Shown here: one piece after another, positions 37,589-51,189 of the stretch | Numbering within the stretch: position 1 is the first letter of the stretch | Layout: every line of letters begins with the position of its first letter | Origin: an uncultured Methanomassiliicoccus sp. | GTDB taxonomy: Archaea; Thermoplasmatota; Thermoplasmata; Methanomassiliicoccales; Methanomassiliicoccaceae | Assembly (NCBI GenBank): GCA_905203995.1 | Contig: CAJKXZ010000001.1 | Span: forward strand, 62,001-126,000 | Length of the DNA stretch: 64,000 bases | Reading direction: 5' to 3' | Program-made: the position numbers and the translations under genes | Notes under the pieces: generated by a model | Seen by the model: only the letters and a program-made list of their open reading frames with translations | Database searches by the model: none | Told to the model about the DNA's origin: nothing

Positions 37589-39787
37589 ATGGGACGTAAA
37601 GAAGACAATATTGCAAGAGCACAAGCAGTAGCTAGGAATCCTGAATTCATTAGAAATATCGGTACAGCTGCTCACATTGATCACGGAAAAACCACCTTAA
37701 GCGACAATCTGATCGCCGGTGCCGGTATGATGTCCGAGGAGCTCGCCGGTCAGCAGCGTATGCTTGACTTTGATGAGCAAGAACAGGCCAGAGGTATCAC
37801 CATTAACGCAGCTAACGCTTCAATGGTTCATACCTACAATGGTAAAGAATACCTCATCAACTTAATCGACACTCCTGGTCACGTAGACTTCGGTGGTGAT
37901 GTTACAAGAGCTATGAGAGCTTTAGACGGTGTCATCATCCTTGTTTGTGCTGTCGAAGGTATCATGCCTCAGACAGAAACTGTTATCAGGCAGGCAATTA
38001 AAGAGCGTGTCAGACCCTTATTATTCATTAATAAAGTAGACAGGCTGATCAACGAGCTGAAGGTTACTCCTGAAGAGATGCAGAAGAGGTTTACCTCAAT
38101 TATCACTGATGTCAACCGCCGTATCGCTTCTCAGTTACCAGAACCTCTGAACAAAGAATGGCAAGTCAACCCCGCTGATGGCAGCGTCGCTTTTGGAAGC
38201 GCCTTCCACAACTGGGCCGTAAATGTGCCGTTCATGCAGAAAAGCGGCATCAACTTCAAAGATGTTTACGAGTACTGTAAGAACGAGGACCAGAAGTCCC
38301 TTGCTAAAAAATCACCAGTTCATGAAGTTCTTCTTAACATGGCCATTGAACATGTGCCTAATCCCGTGGAAGCCCAGAAACTCCGTATTCCAGTAATCTG
38401 GAAGGGAGACATGGAATCTGAGATTGGAAAATCAATGATGAAGTGCGATCCTAACGGACCAGTTGCTTTAATGGTTACTAAAATTGTAATTGACCCTCAC
38501 GCTGGTGAGGTAGCTTTAGGTAGATTATTCTCGGGAACAGTTGCCCGTGGTCAGGAACTTTGGATTTCTGGTATGCCCAACATGCAGCGCTCTCAAACTG
38601 TGTCGCTCAGTGTCGGTGCCGACCGTATCCCCGTTGATTCCATGACTGCCGGTAACATCGTTGCCGTTGCTGGTTTGAAGGATGCTATCGCTGGTTCTAC
38701 TGTAACCTCTGTAAAAGATGCTGAGCCTTTTGAAAAGATCAGCCACTATACTGAACCAGTAGTTACCGTCGCTTTAGAAGCTAAACACATGAAAGACCTG
38801 CCAAAACTGGTAGAAGTTCTGAGAACTGTAGCTAAAGCCGACCCTTCAATTCAAGTTGAAATTAACAACGAAACTGGTGAACACCTGCTATCTGGTATGG
38901 GTGAACTTCACTTGGAAATCACCACCTACCGTATCGTCAACGACTTCAAGATTGAAATCAACCAATCTCCACCAATCGTTGTTTACAGAGAATCTGTAAA
39001 AGGCAAGAGCGAAGTGTTTGAAGGAAAATCACCTAACAAACACAACCGTTTCTTCGTAGAAGTTACTCCTCTGGAGCAGCCAATCATCGATGCCATCAAG
39101 ACCGGTGAAATCTCCGTTGATGGTAAGATCAAGGATGCAAAAGAACTTGCCAAGAAACTGCAGGATCTCGGTATGGACCGTGAAGAAGCTAAGGGCGTTG
39201 TAATGTTCAAAGACAACAACGTCTTCATCGATGGTACCAAAGGTATTCAGTACCTTAATGAGACCATTGAATTGTGTAAACAGGGATTTGAAGAGGCCAT
39301 GAACCTGGGACCATTGGCTCAGGAAAAAGTAATGGGCTTAAAAGTCAAATTAGTCGATGCTAAGCTTCACGAAGACTCTATCCACAGAGGACCGGCACAG
39401 GTTATTCCTGCTTTCCGTTCTGCAGTTTATGGTGCAATGTGCTTAGGCAAGAGAGTTCTCATGGAACCATTGACTAAGATTTACATTAACTGTCCTGAAT
39501 CTGTAATGGGCGATGCCTTACGCGAATTACAACAGAGAAGAGGCGTCATCGATGAAATTACTCAGGAAGGGGAAGCAACTGTAATTGTTGCGAGAGCACC
39601 AGTCGCTGAAATGTTCGGCTTTGCTTCGACAATTCGTGGCGCTACTCAGGGACGTGCTTTGTGGTCTACTGAGAACTCAGGATTCGTTCCGGTTCCCCCA
39701 GAACTTCAACCCAAAGTAGTTGAACAAATTAGAACAAGAAAAGGTCTGAAGCCAGAACCTTACGATGCAGCTTATTATTCCGCATGA
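37589..39787 (+). CDS. fusA: Elongation factor 2
   Basis: Archaeal EF-2, the GTPase that moves tRNAs during translocation; 732 residues. G1 motif AHIDHGKTTL near 32-41, DTPGHVDF, and NKVD are present. His599 in SIHRGPAQ is the expected diphthamide site. Third gene of the str-type group; codon use is strongly uniform, as expected for a highly expressed gene. No diphthamide gene is in the window. Confidence 0.98.
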   Translation: MGRKEDNIARAQAVARNPEFIRNIGTAAHIDHGKTTLSDNLIAGAGMMSEELAGQQRMLDFDEQEQARGITINAANASMVHTYNGKEYLINLIDTPGHVDFGGDVTRAMRALDGVIILVCAVEGIMPQTETVIRQAIKERVRPLLFINKVDRLINELKVTPEEMQKRFTSIITDVNRRIASQLPEPLNKEWQVNPADGSVAFGSAFHNWAVNVPFMQKSGINFKDVYEYCKNEDQKSLAKKSPVHEVLLNMAIEHVPNPVEAQKLRIPVIWKGDMESEIGKSMMKCDPNGPVALMVTKIVIDPHAGEVALGRLFSGTVARGQELWISGMPNMQRSQTVSLSVGADRIPVDSMTAGNIVAVAGLKDAIAGSTVTSVKDAEPFEKISHYTEPVVTVALEAKHMKDLPKLVEVLRTVAKADPSIQVEINNETGEHLLSGMGELHLEITTYRIVNDFKIEINQSPPIVVYRESVKGKSEVFEGKSPNKHNRFFVEVTPLEQPIIDAIKTGEISVDGKIKDAKELAKKLQDLGMDREEAKGVVMFKDNNVFIDGTKGIQYLNETIELCKQGFEEAMNLGPLAQEKVMGLKVKLVDAKLHEDSIHRGPAQVIPAFRSAVYGAMCLGKRVLMEPLTKIYINCPESVMGDALRELQQRRGVIDEITQEGEATVIVARAPVAEMFGFASTIRGATQGRALWSTENSGFVPVPPELQPKVVEQIRTRKGLKPEPYDAAYYSA

Positions 39788-39865
39788 GGTGAATAAGCGT
39801 TATATACAACTAACATAATGAAGTGAAACTAATTCCGATATAATATATACTCAGGAGACATAGAA

Positions 39866-41140
39866 ATGGCAACAGAAAAACCACACATGAATTTAGTCTT
39901 CATCGGTCACGTCGATCACGGTAAATCAACTTCCGTAGGTCGTATGCTCGCTGATACTGGAAACGTAGATGCATATTTGATTGAAAAATACAGAAAGATG
40001 GCTGAGGAAACTGGAAAAGCCACTTTCGAATTCGCATGGGTCATGGACTCTCTGAAAGAAGAGAGAGAAAGAGGTGTGACTATCGATGTCGCTCACAAGA
40101 AGTTCAACACCGACAAGTACTACTTCACCGTTATCGACGCACCTGGTCACCGTGACTTCGTCAAGAATATGATTACTGGTACCTCCCAGGCTGACGCCGC
40201 TGTCTTGGTCGTCTCCGCTATCGAGGGACCTCAGGCTCAGACCAGAGAACACTTATTCCTTGCTTTCACCCTCGGTGTCAGGCAGCTCATCATTGGTTTA
40301 AACAAAATGGATGCTGTCAAACCCCAGTGGTCTGAAGAGAAATTCAACGAAGCCAAAGCTGAAGTTGAAAAACTCCTCAAATTAACCGGTTACAAGGATG
40401 TACCAATCATCCCCTACTCTGCTTACACTGGTGACAACGCTACCAAGCGCTCTGAAAACATGCCTTGGTACAAGGGACCTACGATCTTGGAAGCTCTCAA
40501 CAACCTGAAAGAGCCCGCCAAAGCCACTGACTTACCACTCAGACTTCCAATCCAGGATGTTTATACCATCACCGGTATCGGAACTGTCCCTGTTGGACGT
40601 GTTGAATGCGGTGTCTTAAAACCAGATACCAAAGTCATGTTCGAACCTTCCCACGTCGTCGGTGAAGTAAAGAGCATTGAAATGCACCACGAACAGTTAC
40701 CCCAGGCTATCCCCGGTGACAACGTTGGTTTCAACGTCCGTGGTATCGCTAAGAATGATGTCCGCAGAGGAGATGTAGCTGGTCCAGTCGACAACCCTCC
40801 AACTGTTGCTAAATCATTCAAAGCTCAGGTCATGGTTCTGAACCACCCATCCGTCATCACTGTTGGATACACACCTGTCTTCCACTGCCACACCATGCAG
40901 ATTGCCTGTACCTTTGTCGAATTACTGGCAAAGTTAGACCCTGCTACCGGTTCAGTCAAAGAAGAGAACCCACAGTTCCTCAAGACTGGAGATGCCGCTA
41001 TTGTTAGAATCCAGCCTTCCAGGCCAATGGTCATTGAGAAAGCCAAGGAATTCCCACAGCTCGGCAGGTTCGCTATCCGTGATATGGGTCAAACCGTGGC
41101 AGCCGGTGTCTGTTTAGATGTTGAGAAGAAGGTGCAGTAA
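39866..41140 (+). CDS. tuf: Elongation factor 1-alpha
   Basis: Archaeal EF-1A, which brings aminoacyl-tRNA to the ribosome; 424 residues. GHVDHGKST (14-22), DAPGHRDF and NKMD are the GTPase motifs; domains 2 and 3 follow with [11 protein letters not shown]. Two TATA boxes (near 39800 and 39834) and CAGGAGAC before the ATG suggest its own promoter beside read-through from fusA, 78 bases upstream. Confidence 0.98.
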   Translation: MATEKPHMNLVFIGHVDHGKSTSVGRMLADTGNVDAYLIEKYRKMAEETGKATFEFAWVMDSLKEERERGVTIDVAHKKFNTDKYYFTVIDAPGHRDFVKNMITGTSQADAAVLVVSAIEGPQAQTREHLFLAFTLGVRQLIIGLNKMDAVKPQWSEEKFNEAKAEVEKLLKLTGYKDVPIIPYSAYTGDNATKRSENMPWYKGPTILEALNNLKEPAKATDLPLRLPIQDVYTITGIGTVPVGRVECGVLKPDTKVMFEPSHVVGEVKSIEMHHEQLPQAIPGDNVGFNVRGIAKNDVRRGDVAGPVDNPPTVAKSFKAQVMVLNHPSVITVGYTPVFHCHTMQIACTFVELLAKLDPATGSVKEENPQFLKTGDAAIVRIQPSRPMVIEKAKEFPQLGRFAIRDMGQTVAAGVCLDVEKKVQ

Positions 41141-41176
41141 TCTTCTTCCTTCCCAATTTTTTTGGGGCGAATGTCT

Positions 41177-41488
41177 ATGGCACAGAGAGCAAGAATATCA
41201 TTGAGTGGTACAGACCCAAAAAAAGTAGACGGTGTCTGTCTTCAGATCAAAGCCATCTCTCAAAGGACAGGCGTTGCTATTCGTGGACCAATTCCACTCC
41301 CTACTAAGAGATTAGTGGTTCCAGTAAGGAAATGTCCTGATGGTGAAGGTTCTGAGACTTGGGACCGCTGGGAAATGCGTATCCACAAACGTCTTATTGA
41401 TCTTGATGCTGATGAGCGTGCGTTAAGGCAGCTTATGAGAATTCAAGTTCCTGACGGCGTGAACATTGAGATCGTTTTGAGATCTTAA
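41177..41488 (+). CDS. rps10: 30S ribosomal protein S10
   Basis: About 103 residues, the archaeal length: [17 protein letters not shown] at the start, [16 protein letters not shown], and [20 protein letters not shown] split over the C-terminal half. The ATG at 41177 is chosen since GGGGCGA (41164-41170) is 6 bases before it; an ATG at 41171 would touch the site. It closes the group, 36 bases after tuf. Confidence 0.97.
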   Translation: MAQRARISLSGTDPKKVDGVCLQIKAISQRTGVAIRGPIPLPTKRLVVPVRKCPDGEGSETWDRWEMRIHKRLIDLDADERALRQLMRIQVPDGVNIEIVLRS

Positions 41489-41628
41489 ATTCACGTACCT
41501 TCAAACCCCTTCCCTTTCACATTTTTCTAACTTTAGTATTATGTTGTAGATTACGCAATTTTTAGCTATTACCACTGCCACATATTCATTAGACAAGTAT
41601 TTTTAGCAAACATGTAATCTGTGAGCTG

Positions 41629-43275
41629 ATGAGAAGCGATCAAATAAAAACTGGACTTGAAAAAGCACCAAGTCGCAGTCTTTTGCGCGCAAGCGGTATT
41701 TCTGATGAGCAGCTGTCGAAACCTTTTGTCGGCATTGCTAATTCCTGGAATGAAGTAGTTCCCGGGCATATTCATCTGAATAAGCTTGTCGAAGAGATCA
41801 AAAAAGGAATCATCGAAGCCGGCGGAGTGCCCTTTGTCTTTGGCGTTCCTGCGGTTTGTGATGGTATTGCCATGGGCCACAAGGGAATGAGATATTCCTT
41901 AGTTTCCCGAGAAACTATCGCCGATTGCTGTGAAATCATGGTGGAAGCCCATGCCCTTGATGGTTGGGTAGGTGTCACTAATTGTGATAAAGTCACACCA
42001 GGCATGCTAATTGCTGCCGGCCGCATGGATATTCCCGTTGTAATGGTCACCGGCGGAGCTATGGAAGTCGGTGTTTTTGACAATAAACAGCTCGATTTAC
42101 AGTCTGTTTTTGAAGCAATTGGTGAATACAAAGCCGGTAAAATTGATGAAAATGCAGTCAAAGCAATCGAATGCGCTGCCTGTCCCGGCGAAGGAAGTTG
42201 TTCCGGACTATTTACTGCTAACACCATGGCATGTCTTACTGAAACACTTGGTTTAAGCATCACCGGCTGTGGAACTTCCCTGGCTGTTGACGAAAAGAAA
42301 TTAAAAATTGCCAGAGAATCCGGACGTAAAATTGTAGAGCTGATCAAGCTTAACAAGACTTCTCATGATATTATTGGTTTAAACTCCTTCAGAAACGCAA
42401 TCAAAGTCGATATGGCGATAGGCGGTTCAACCAACACTGCATTACATCTTCCGGCTATTGCTCGCGCCTTTGGTTATGCTGTTTCAATTGACGAATTCAA
42501 TTCCATCTCTAAACAAATTCCACACATCACCAGCATGCGGCCCGGTGGACCTTACAGCATGCGTGATCTGGATAATGCAGGTGGTGTACCGGCAATTTTA
42601 AACAGATTAAAAGATCAGCTGGATGACGCACCAACTATCAATAACCAAACGATTCTGGAAATTGCCGAATCCGCCAGAGTTTTAGACGAAGCAGTGCTGA
42701 GGCCTCTCAACAATCCTTTCCATCAGGAAGGCGGTATTGCAGTGCTCAAAGGCAATCTTGCACCAAAAGGGGCCATTGTTAAGCAGGCGGCTGTAAGCGA
42801 GAAAATGATGAAATTCACAGGCAAGGCTATGGCTTTTAACTCCGAACAAGAGGCAATTGAAGCCATCATGGCTGGAAAAGTAACAGCCGGTTCGGTAGTA
42901 GTCATCCGTTATGAAGGTCCTAAGGGGGCACCGGGAATGCCGGAAATGCTTACACCGACCAGTCTAATTGCCGGTATGGGTTTGGGTGATTCTGTTGCAT
43001 TAATTACTGATGGCCGTTTTTCAGGAGCTACGCGCGGTGGCAGCATTGGTCATGTGTCTCCCGAAGCCTTTGATTATGGGCCGATCGCGGCTGTTGAATC
43101 AGGCGATCTGATTGAGATTGATATTCCTGCAAGAAAGTTGAATCTCTGCATCTCTGATGATGAGCTCAACGCGCGTATGCAAAAAATCCAGATCCTCGAC
43201 CGCCAGCCAACTGGTGTTCTGAAAAAATATCGGGAATTGGTTCACGATTCCTCTGAAGGTGCTTACTTGGAGTGA
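41629..43275 (+). CDS. ilvD: Dihydroxy-acid dehydratase
   Basis: Iron-sulfur enzyme of valine, isoleucine and leucine synthesis, removing water from dihydroxy acids; 548 residues. Cluster cysteines are in NCDKVTPGM (near 118) and [11 protein letters not shown] (near 183). [12 protein letters not shown] and [20 protein letters not shown] (conserved C-terminal blocks) are present. No other ilv gene lies here. The PH-domain gene starts 4 bases after its stop. Confidence 0.97.
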   Translation: MRSDQIKTGLEKAPSRSLLRASGISDEQLSKPFVGIANSWNEVVPGHIHLNKLVEEIKKGIIEAGGVPFVFGVPAVCDGIAMGHKGMRYSLVSRETIADCCEIMVEAHALDGWVGVTNCDKVTPGMLIAAGRMDIPVVMVTGGAMEVGVFDNKQLDLQSVFEAIGEYKAGKIDENAVKAIECAACPGEGSCSGLFTANTMACLTETLGLSITGCGTSLAVDEKKLKIARESGRKIVELIKLNKTSHDIIGLNSFRNAIKVDMAIGGSTNTALHLPAIARAFGYAVSIDEFNSISKQIPHITSMRPGGPYSMRDLDNAGGVPAILNRLKDQLDDAPTINNQTILEIAESARVLDEAVLRPLNNPFHQEGGIAVLKGNLAPKGAIVKQAAVSEKMMKFTGKAMAFNSEQEAIEAIMAGKVTAGSVVVIRYEGPKGAPGMPEMLTPTSLIAGMGLGDSVALITDGRFSGATRGGSIGHVSPEAFDYGPIAAVESGDLIEIDIPARKLNLCISDDELNARMQKIQILDRQPTGVLKKYRELVHDSSEGAYLE

Positions 43276-43279
43276 TTTA

Positions 43280-43777
43280 ATGGCTGACGAATACAAGATG
43301 CTCAACCCCAAGTGTAAAAAGTCGATGTACATCAACTATGCAATATCTTTTGCTGTCATGCTCGTGATTTTTTATGCTGTTTTTCTTCTTACCGATAACA
43401 AGTCTCCTGAAAATTTGGCAGCTATCGAATATGCCTTAATCATCATGACGATTGTTGTTTTGATCTACTGCCTTGTTGCACCACCGATCTTCTACAAACA
43501 TTATCGTTACATGGTCACTAATGAGAAGATCGACATCCGACGGGGCATTATCATTCTTCGCCGGATCTTAGTCCCTATCGAAAGGATTCACCAGGTGGAG
43601 ATTACCCGAGGTCCGATTAATAATGCATTCGGCCTCGCCAACATTGAAATTACCACTGCTGGTGGAAAAGTTGTTATCGAATATCTGAACCGGGACGAAG
43701 CGGAACAGATCGCTGATACATTGAATGATTTCGTCCGTTCAATGATTAAAGACAGGGGTAGTGTGCTTGAACAGTGA
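43280..43777 (+). CDS. Membrane protein with bacterial PH domain (YdbS-like)
   Basis: A 165-residue protein: two membrane segments (about 19-40 and 51-72) then a bPH2 domain with YMVTNEKIDIRRGIIILRR and IPIERIHQVEI-like PIERIHQVEITRGPINNAFGL. This is the YdbS arrangement, known mainly in Bacillus where YdbS-YdbT pairs occur. The ATG at 43280 is preferred over the open-frame start at 43259, inside ilvD. The next gene, YdbT-like, overlaps its end by 17 bases. Confidence 0.8.
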   Translation: MADEYKMLNPKCKKSMYINYAISFAVMLVIFYAVFLLTDNKSPENLAAIEYALIIMTIVVLIYCLVAPPIFYKHYRYMVTNEKIDIRRGIIILRRILVPIERIHQVEITRGPINNAFGLANIEITTAGGKVVIEYLNRDEAEQIADTLNDFVRSMIKDRGSVLEQ

Positions 43778-45221
43778 CAAGGGAATACGCTTACACCCTT
43801 CGATAATTATTGAGCAATCGGTGAATGTATTAGTCATCCTCTTCGTCTTATTCATCTTTGCATACGACTCTACATCATACTCAATATACATTTTTCTCTT
43901 GATTATTGTAGCCATCTTTGTGTCTTATGTAATCTGGAAGAAAACCTATATCTTTTTCAAAGATGATGAATTAGTTATCGAAAGGAATTTACTTATAAAA
44001 AGTAAAAAAACAATTCCTTATCATAAAATTGCATCTATTAATGTTGAACGTAAAGTACTAAACAGGATCTTCGGCACTTCTGCTCTTAAGATTAATATCA
44101 ATTCAGGAGTAAATGCTTTAGCGCCGGAGGCAGTTTTAACCTTTAAAGAAGATCTGGCTCTGAAAATTAGAGCAGAACTTTCTAACAAGCTATTCGATCA
44201 TGAATACTCAAAAGAAGCAGATGATAAAATAGAATCACTGGTGCATTTCACCTTTAAGGATATCTTTATTCACAGCATCTGTGGACTGCCTACTGGACAA
44301 TCAGTAGTGGGATTATTTTTCCTACTTTATGCCCTGGTCTCCGTCTTCTTTCAAAGTTCAGGTGGAGTCATTGTTCCGCTGTTGATCTTCATTATAACTG
44401 ACATTATCCCGCCAATCTTTGGTGTTGTTAAATACTACAACTTCCGGATGTATCGGCAGGGAGATTCCATTCATATTCAACACGGGATGATTCAAACATA
44501 CAGATCCTCTTTCAAAATTACAAGGATCAATGCTGTTTGCATCCGTCAGACACTTTTGTCAAGACTAATCAAAAAAGCATCGATTGAATTAGAAGTAGTG
44601 GGACTCAGCGGCTCCGACGGGAAGAAACCAACAGTTTGTCTCTTGACCAACGTCAACAAAATACCCTCGATCTTAGACAATCTCCTGCCTGAGTTTGTTT
44701 ATGAGCATGCGACGATGAAACAACCACCAGCCGCCAAGTATCCTATCCTCCTTGGCTATTCACTTGTTGCAATTGTGGCGGTTATTATTACCACGCTATC
44801 GGGATACTCTCTCATCGACTACCTTCTCGCTCAAGAACGGATTGTTGAGACAGAAATACTCATGTACATACCAGTTGCCATAAGTGCCTTAATCGTCCTG
44901 TTGCTTTTGACCTGTGCCCATCTCTCATACAATGTGAAAGAATTCGACATGGGTGGTAACCTCTTTACTTTTGTAAATGGGATTGTAGATCGTGAAACAA
45001 CAATCATCAATTATGATCGAGTGCAGGTTATCAACATTGCTTCTTCGCGGATAGCTCATCATTTTGGCTTAGCGAAATGCAAGATCTCTTTACTTTCTTC
45101 AATGGGTGAGAGAACGATTACTTCGGGATATTTCCCTGAGTCTGAACTTTCAAAGATTGCGGAGAGAATCATCGAAAGAATCTCTACTGGTGAATATGAC
45201 TACCGGCTCAATGGAATCTAA
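43761..45221 (+). CDS. Membrane protein with repeated bacterial PH domains (YdbT-like)
   Basis: A 486-residue protein with three rounds of membrane pair plus bPH2 domain. Paired segments lie near 20-57, 175-215 and 325-375; PH motifs follow each, for example KKTIPYHKIASINVERKVLN, RSSFKITRINAVCIRQTLL and TTIINYDRVQVINIASSRI. With the previous gene it forms a YdbS-YdbT pair, stop and start overlapping. In Bacillus this pair is tied to resistance to certain peptides; its archaeal role is unknown. Start GTG 43761 or TTG 43767. Confidence 0.8.
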   Translation: MCLNSDKGIRLHPSIIIEQSVNVLVILFVLFIFAYDSTSYSIYIFLLIIVAIFVSYVIWKKTYIFFKDDELVIERNLLIKSKKTIPYHKIASINVERKVLNRIFGTSALKININSGVNALAPEAVLTFKEDLALKIRAELSNKLFDHEYSKEADDKIESLVHFTFKDIFIHSICGLPTGQSVVGLFFLLYALVSVFFQSSGGVIVPLLIFIITDIIPPIFGVVKYYNFRMYRQGDSIHIQHGMIQTYRSSFKITRINAVCIRQTLLSRLIKKASIELEVVGLSGSDGKKPTVCLLTNVNKIPSILDNLLPEFVYEHATMKQPPAAKYPILLGYSLVAIVAVIITTLSGYSLIDYLLAQERIVETEILMYIPVAISALIVLLLLTCAHLSYNVKEFDMGGNLFTFVNGIVDRETTIINYDRVQVINIASSRIAHHFGLAKCKISLLSSMGERTITSGYFPESELSKIAERIIERISTGEYDYRLNGI

Positions 45222-46045
45222 GGGTTCCATTCCTCCGCGTCCAAACTCTTTCTTTTTTAATTTTTTAAATGCTCATACGATCTTCTGGGTATTTTAAATT
45301 ATATTTTGTAATATAGTAATTATTTCTTATCTATGTCTAATCAACACCATATCTCGATACATAACGCCTGTCGGTGAAAGTATTTCTTTTAGGATGCTTG
45401 TGTGCTGCAGCTACAGTCCCTCTTAAACGCACAATGCTTGTTTTTTGTCTTGTTGAAACAGCTAATCAATCACGAGTTGTCCAAGTAGTAAATGCAGCAC
45501 ATCGTGGCAAATTTAGTCGAAATACTTCATTATTAAAAGGGGGCCTAGGACTCAAGTCCCGCTCATTAAGTATCTAAGTAATCACCAACTAGTTCCTAAA
45601 TAGTGACCACTATTGATATGAAGGTCAATAATTCAAAGAAGATCTTCATTTGCTTGCGTTTAACTGGCTAAAAATGTCCCGTGTAAATACAATACTATAT
45701 ACTATGTAGAATGCACTGCAGATTATCACACACCATTAGGTCTTTTTAATCCTTGTAAATACAACTATAATGGATACTTCTGTTGTTCTGCATTAGTTAT
45801 TATGGCCACTGTCGAGTTAGTACTTGCTTGGTCCCAATTGGTACATTTTTTGGAGAATTGATTGGCCTGTGGATTTACAAAGGCTGGTAAGTCTAATTGC
45901 TTACGTCTTTACGTATTTAATAGAAAACCACGCTGGCAAGCGTTCAAGGCTCCAGATGGCAGCAAACACTTGAATTCGGCTGGATGTAGATCATTTCTAC
46001 AGCATTGGCTATGAATGTGAAAGATCTCTGATGAAAATTATAAAA
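45222..46045 (+). other. Gene-free AT-rich stretch
   Basis: About 820 bases with no credible gene. A 67-codon frame (45374-45577) has no family features. A small inverted repeat AATAGTG/CACTATT sits at 45599-45614. A fragment of the tRNA-Ala T-arm lies at 45540-45565. A stretch near 45802-46020 reads as broken frames with several stops, perhaps a decayed gene, but no parent could be named. Confidence 0.6.
45540..45565 (+). repeat. tRNA-Ala T-arm fragment, inverted
   Basis: This 26-base stretch matches the intact tRNA-Ala over its T-arm at 21 positions, 14 of them in a row (TCAAGTCCCGCTCA). It is on the plus strand while the intact tRNA (46049-46120) is on the minus strand. It may be a leftover attachment site or tRNA copy. 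Confidence 0.5.
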
Positions 46046-46120
46046 TGGTGGACTGAGCGGGACTTGAACCCGCGGCCTCATGATTGCAAATCATGCGATC
46101 TACCGCTGATCTATCAGCCC
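46046..46120 (-). tRNA. tRNA-Ala (UGC)
   Basis: A 72-nt cloverleaf at 46049-46120: acceptor GGGCTGA/TCAGTCC with the G3-U70 pair that marks alanine tRNAs, anticodon loop TTTGCAA, anticodon TGC, T-arm GGGTTCAAGTCCC. Discriminator A, and CCA is encoded at 46046-46048. TCTATATATGC near 46149 is a likely TATA box. Confidence 0.94.
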
Positions 46121-46311
46121 TTAATTCCCTGTATTCTACACTTGCATATATAGACTTCGATCAAAATGCCCAAATGGCGTAGCTATCCTGCACTTAGTAG
46201 ATATACTACAACGACCTAGTGGGGAAAAACAGGTATCATTTGCCCTATCGTTTTGATAAAAATCGCTTTTTTTGAGGCAAAAAGCCTCTATCGAAGCATT
46301 TTTCCAAAATG

Positions 46312-46348
46312 TTTATATACTAGATGTGTATAGCATGGGATACCTGAG
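46312..46348 (+). promoter_or_regulatory. 23S rRNA promoter P1
   Basis: TATA box TTTATATACT at 46312-46321. The 37 bases from here match the 16S P1 region without gaps at 25 positions. Confidence 0.5.
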
Positions 46349-46394
46349 TAAGTCGGTAAGACTTCAGGGATATAGGATTGTCTCCTATGACAAC

Positions 46395-46430
46395 TTATAT
46401 ATACCCCTTCGATTATGGAGGGAAGCTGCG
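46395..46430 (+). promoter_or_regulatory. 23S rRNA promoter P2
   Basis: TATA box TTATATATA at 46395-46403, then a small hairpin (CCCTTC/GGAGGG) and AGCTGCG at 46424-46430, the same start motif as 16S P2 at nearly the same spacing. Confidence 0.6.
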
Positions 46431-46526
46431 GTCGAATAGAAATATTCGGTCGCGATCACAGTAACGATTAATATGCACCCGAGAAATGTCTTTTCCCGGG
46501 GAAGAGATGGAGAGTAACGACGGTTT

Positions 46527-49560
<3,034 letters not shown>

Positions 49561-49694
49561 ATCCTTTTTGGATTATTTCAATATTGGATTTTTGATCATT
49601 CATATTTTTATCAATATTTTTGATCTACTTTAGTTCAGTGTTTGTTTAACTCAAACGAACACATTTTTTTAAGTAGATATTTTTTAAAAAAAGA
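49561..49694 (+). terminator. 23S terminator region
   Basis: AT-rich stretch with repeated T runs (near 49564, 49590, 49606 and 49615) and small hairpins, likely ending the 23S transcript. Exact site not resolved. Confidence 0.4.
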
Positions 49695-50474
49695 TTAGAG
49701 TCCAGAGGACTCTAGTGTTTTAAAACAATCACATTTTCTTTCAACAGGTATTTTCGGTATGACGGCACCCAGTAAATTCTTAATTTTTTCAGAATTTTCG
49801 GCCATTACTTTAGATACAGTTTGAGCATCAACGGTCTCTTCTGACCAGGCATCATAATCTGTGATGGTTGCTAAAGACATGTAACACATATTCATCTCTC
49901 TAGCCAATTGACACTCGGGAACAAGCGTCATGCTGATGATGTCTGCAAATTGTCTGAACATTTTGGATTCCGCTCTTGTTGAAAACCGGGGACCTTCTAT
50001 GCAGACACAAGTTCCTTTGTTGTGATATCTTATGCCCATCTGTTGGCATTCTTTTTCAGCAATGCTGTTCAACTCGGGACAAAATGGATCCGGGATAGCG
50101 ATGTGTTCGGTTCGAGGACCATCGAAGAACGTATATTTTCTTGACTTTGTAAAATCAATGAACTGATCAACAATTACCAGATCTCCTGGTTTGTATTCTT
50201 CTTTAAGTGATCCAACTGCGCAGGGAGAGATAATTCTCTCGACTCCGATCTGTTTCAGTGCATAGATGTTGGCACGGTAATTGATCATGTGGGGAGGAAT
50301 CGTGTGGTTGCTTCCATGTCTTGGTAGAAATGCTATTTCCACCCCATTAAGTTCACCAATCGCTATTGAATTAGAGGGTGATCCATAGGGCGTATGAACA
50401 TCAAGATTTTTGATAATCTTCAATCCTTCTGGATATACGCCAGTACCACCAACAATTCCTATCTTAGGCTGCAT
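49695..50474 (-). CDS. mtnP: S-methyl-5'-thioadenosine (or thioinosine) phosphorylase
   Basis: A 259-residue nucleoside phosphorylase of methionine salvage, splitting methylthioadenosine or its inosine form with phosphate. GIVGGTGVYPEG (6-17) binds phosphate, LPRHGSNHTIPPHMINYRAN is split over the ribose site, CIEGPRFSTRAES and ATITDYDAW are conserved. Some methanogens use the inosine form; base specificity was not settled. A TATA box near 50497 lies about 25 bases before the ATG, so it is probably leaderless. Confidence 0.9.
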   Translation of the reverse strand: MQPKIGIVGGTGVYPEGLKIIKNLDVHTPYGSPSNSIAIGELNGVEIAFLPRHGSNHTIPPHMINYRANIYALKQIGVERIISPCAVGSLKEEYKPGDLVIVDQFIDFTKSRKYTFFDGPRTEHIAIPDPFCPELNSIAEKECQQMGIRYHNKGTCVCIEGPRFSTRAESKMFRQFADIISMTLVPECQLAREMNMCYMSLATITDYDAWSEETVDAQTVSKVMAENSEKIKNLLGAVIPKIPVERKCDCFKTLESSGL

Positions 50475-50576
50475 GATCTACAATATCCACTACAATATAA
50501 ATGTCTTTTACGGAATTAGCTCTCTTCTATGCTTCAGGGAGCATCCTAAAATATCATCCATGTTTTTCTAACCTGC

Positions 50577-51173
50577 ATGAATACTTATCTCGAAGCCATT
50601 AAAAATCGTCGGAGCATCTATGGGCTTGAAAAATCTTCACCAATTTCTAACGATGAGATCTGTAAGTTAGCTGAAGACGCGATGTTGCATACGCCCTCAC
50701 CATTCAACATGCAAAGTTCTCGTGTGTTGGTTTTATTCGGGCCCAATCATGATCGCTTATGGGAGATTGTCATGAATGCTCTGCGAAAGAAGGTACCCGC
50801 TGATAAGTTCTCACCCACTGAAACTAAAATCAAATCCTTTGCTGAAGCCTACGGAACAATCTTGTATTTTGATGACACCACGGTTACTTCGCAATATGCT
50901 GAAAAATTCCATACTTATCGCGATAATTTTCCAACCTGGGCACAGCAGGCAAATGCCATTCTTCAATATAACATCTGGAATTTATTGGCTGAATCTGGTT
51001 TAGGTGCATCTCTGCAACACTATAATCCGCTGATTGATGCAGAAGTTAAGCAGACTTGGAATATTCCTGATGACTGGCTCTTAATTGCACAGATGCCTTT
51101 TGGAACGCAGACTGCTGCTCCCGCTGAGAAGACTTTCATCCCTACTAATGAGCGTATTTTCAGATATGATTGA
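50577..51173 (+). CDS. Nitroreductase family protein
   Basis: A 198-residue FMN-binding protein of the nitroreductase fold. Features: the N-terminal KNRRSIYGLEKSSPI with RRS for FMN phosphate, MLHTPSPFNMQSSRVLVLFG, and the C-terminal GASLQHYNPLIDAEV. Members reduce nitro groups, quinones or act on fatty acids; the substrate is unknown. Its TATA-like AAAATATC lies about 25 bases before the ATG. Divergent from mtnP. Confidence 0.88.
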   Translation: MNTYLEAIKNRRSIYGLEKSSPISNDEICKLAEDAMLHTPSPFNMQSSRVLVLFGPNHDRLWEIVMNALRKKVPADKFSPTETKIKSFAEAYGTILYFDDTTVTSQYAEKFHTYRDNFPTWAQQANAILQYNIWNLLAESGLGASLQHYNPLIDAEVKQTWNIPDDWLLIAQMPFGTQTAAPAEKTFIPTNERIFRYD

Positions 51174-51189
51174 ATTGAAAACAATTCTT

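Noticed and set aside
45374..45577. A 67-codon frame that could encode a small exported protein.
   Set aside because: No ribosome-binding motif, no family features, and it covers the tRNA-Ala fragment, so it is probably chance.
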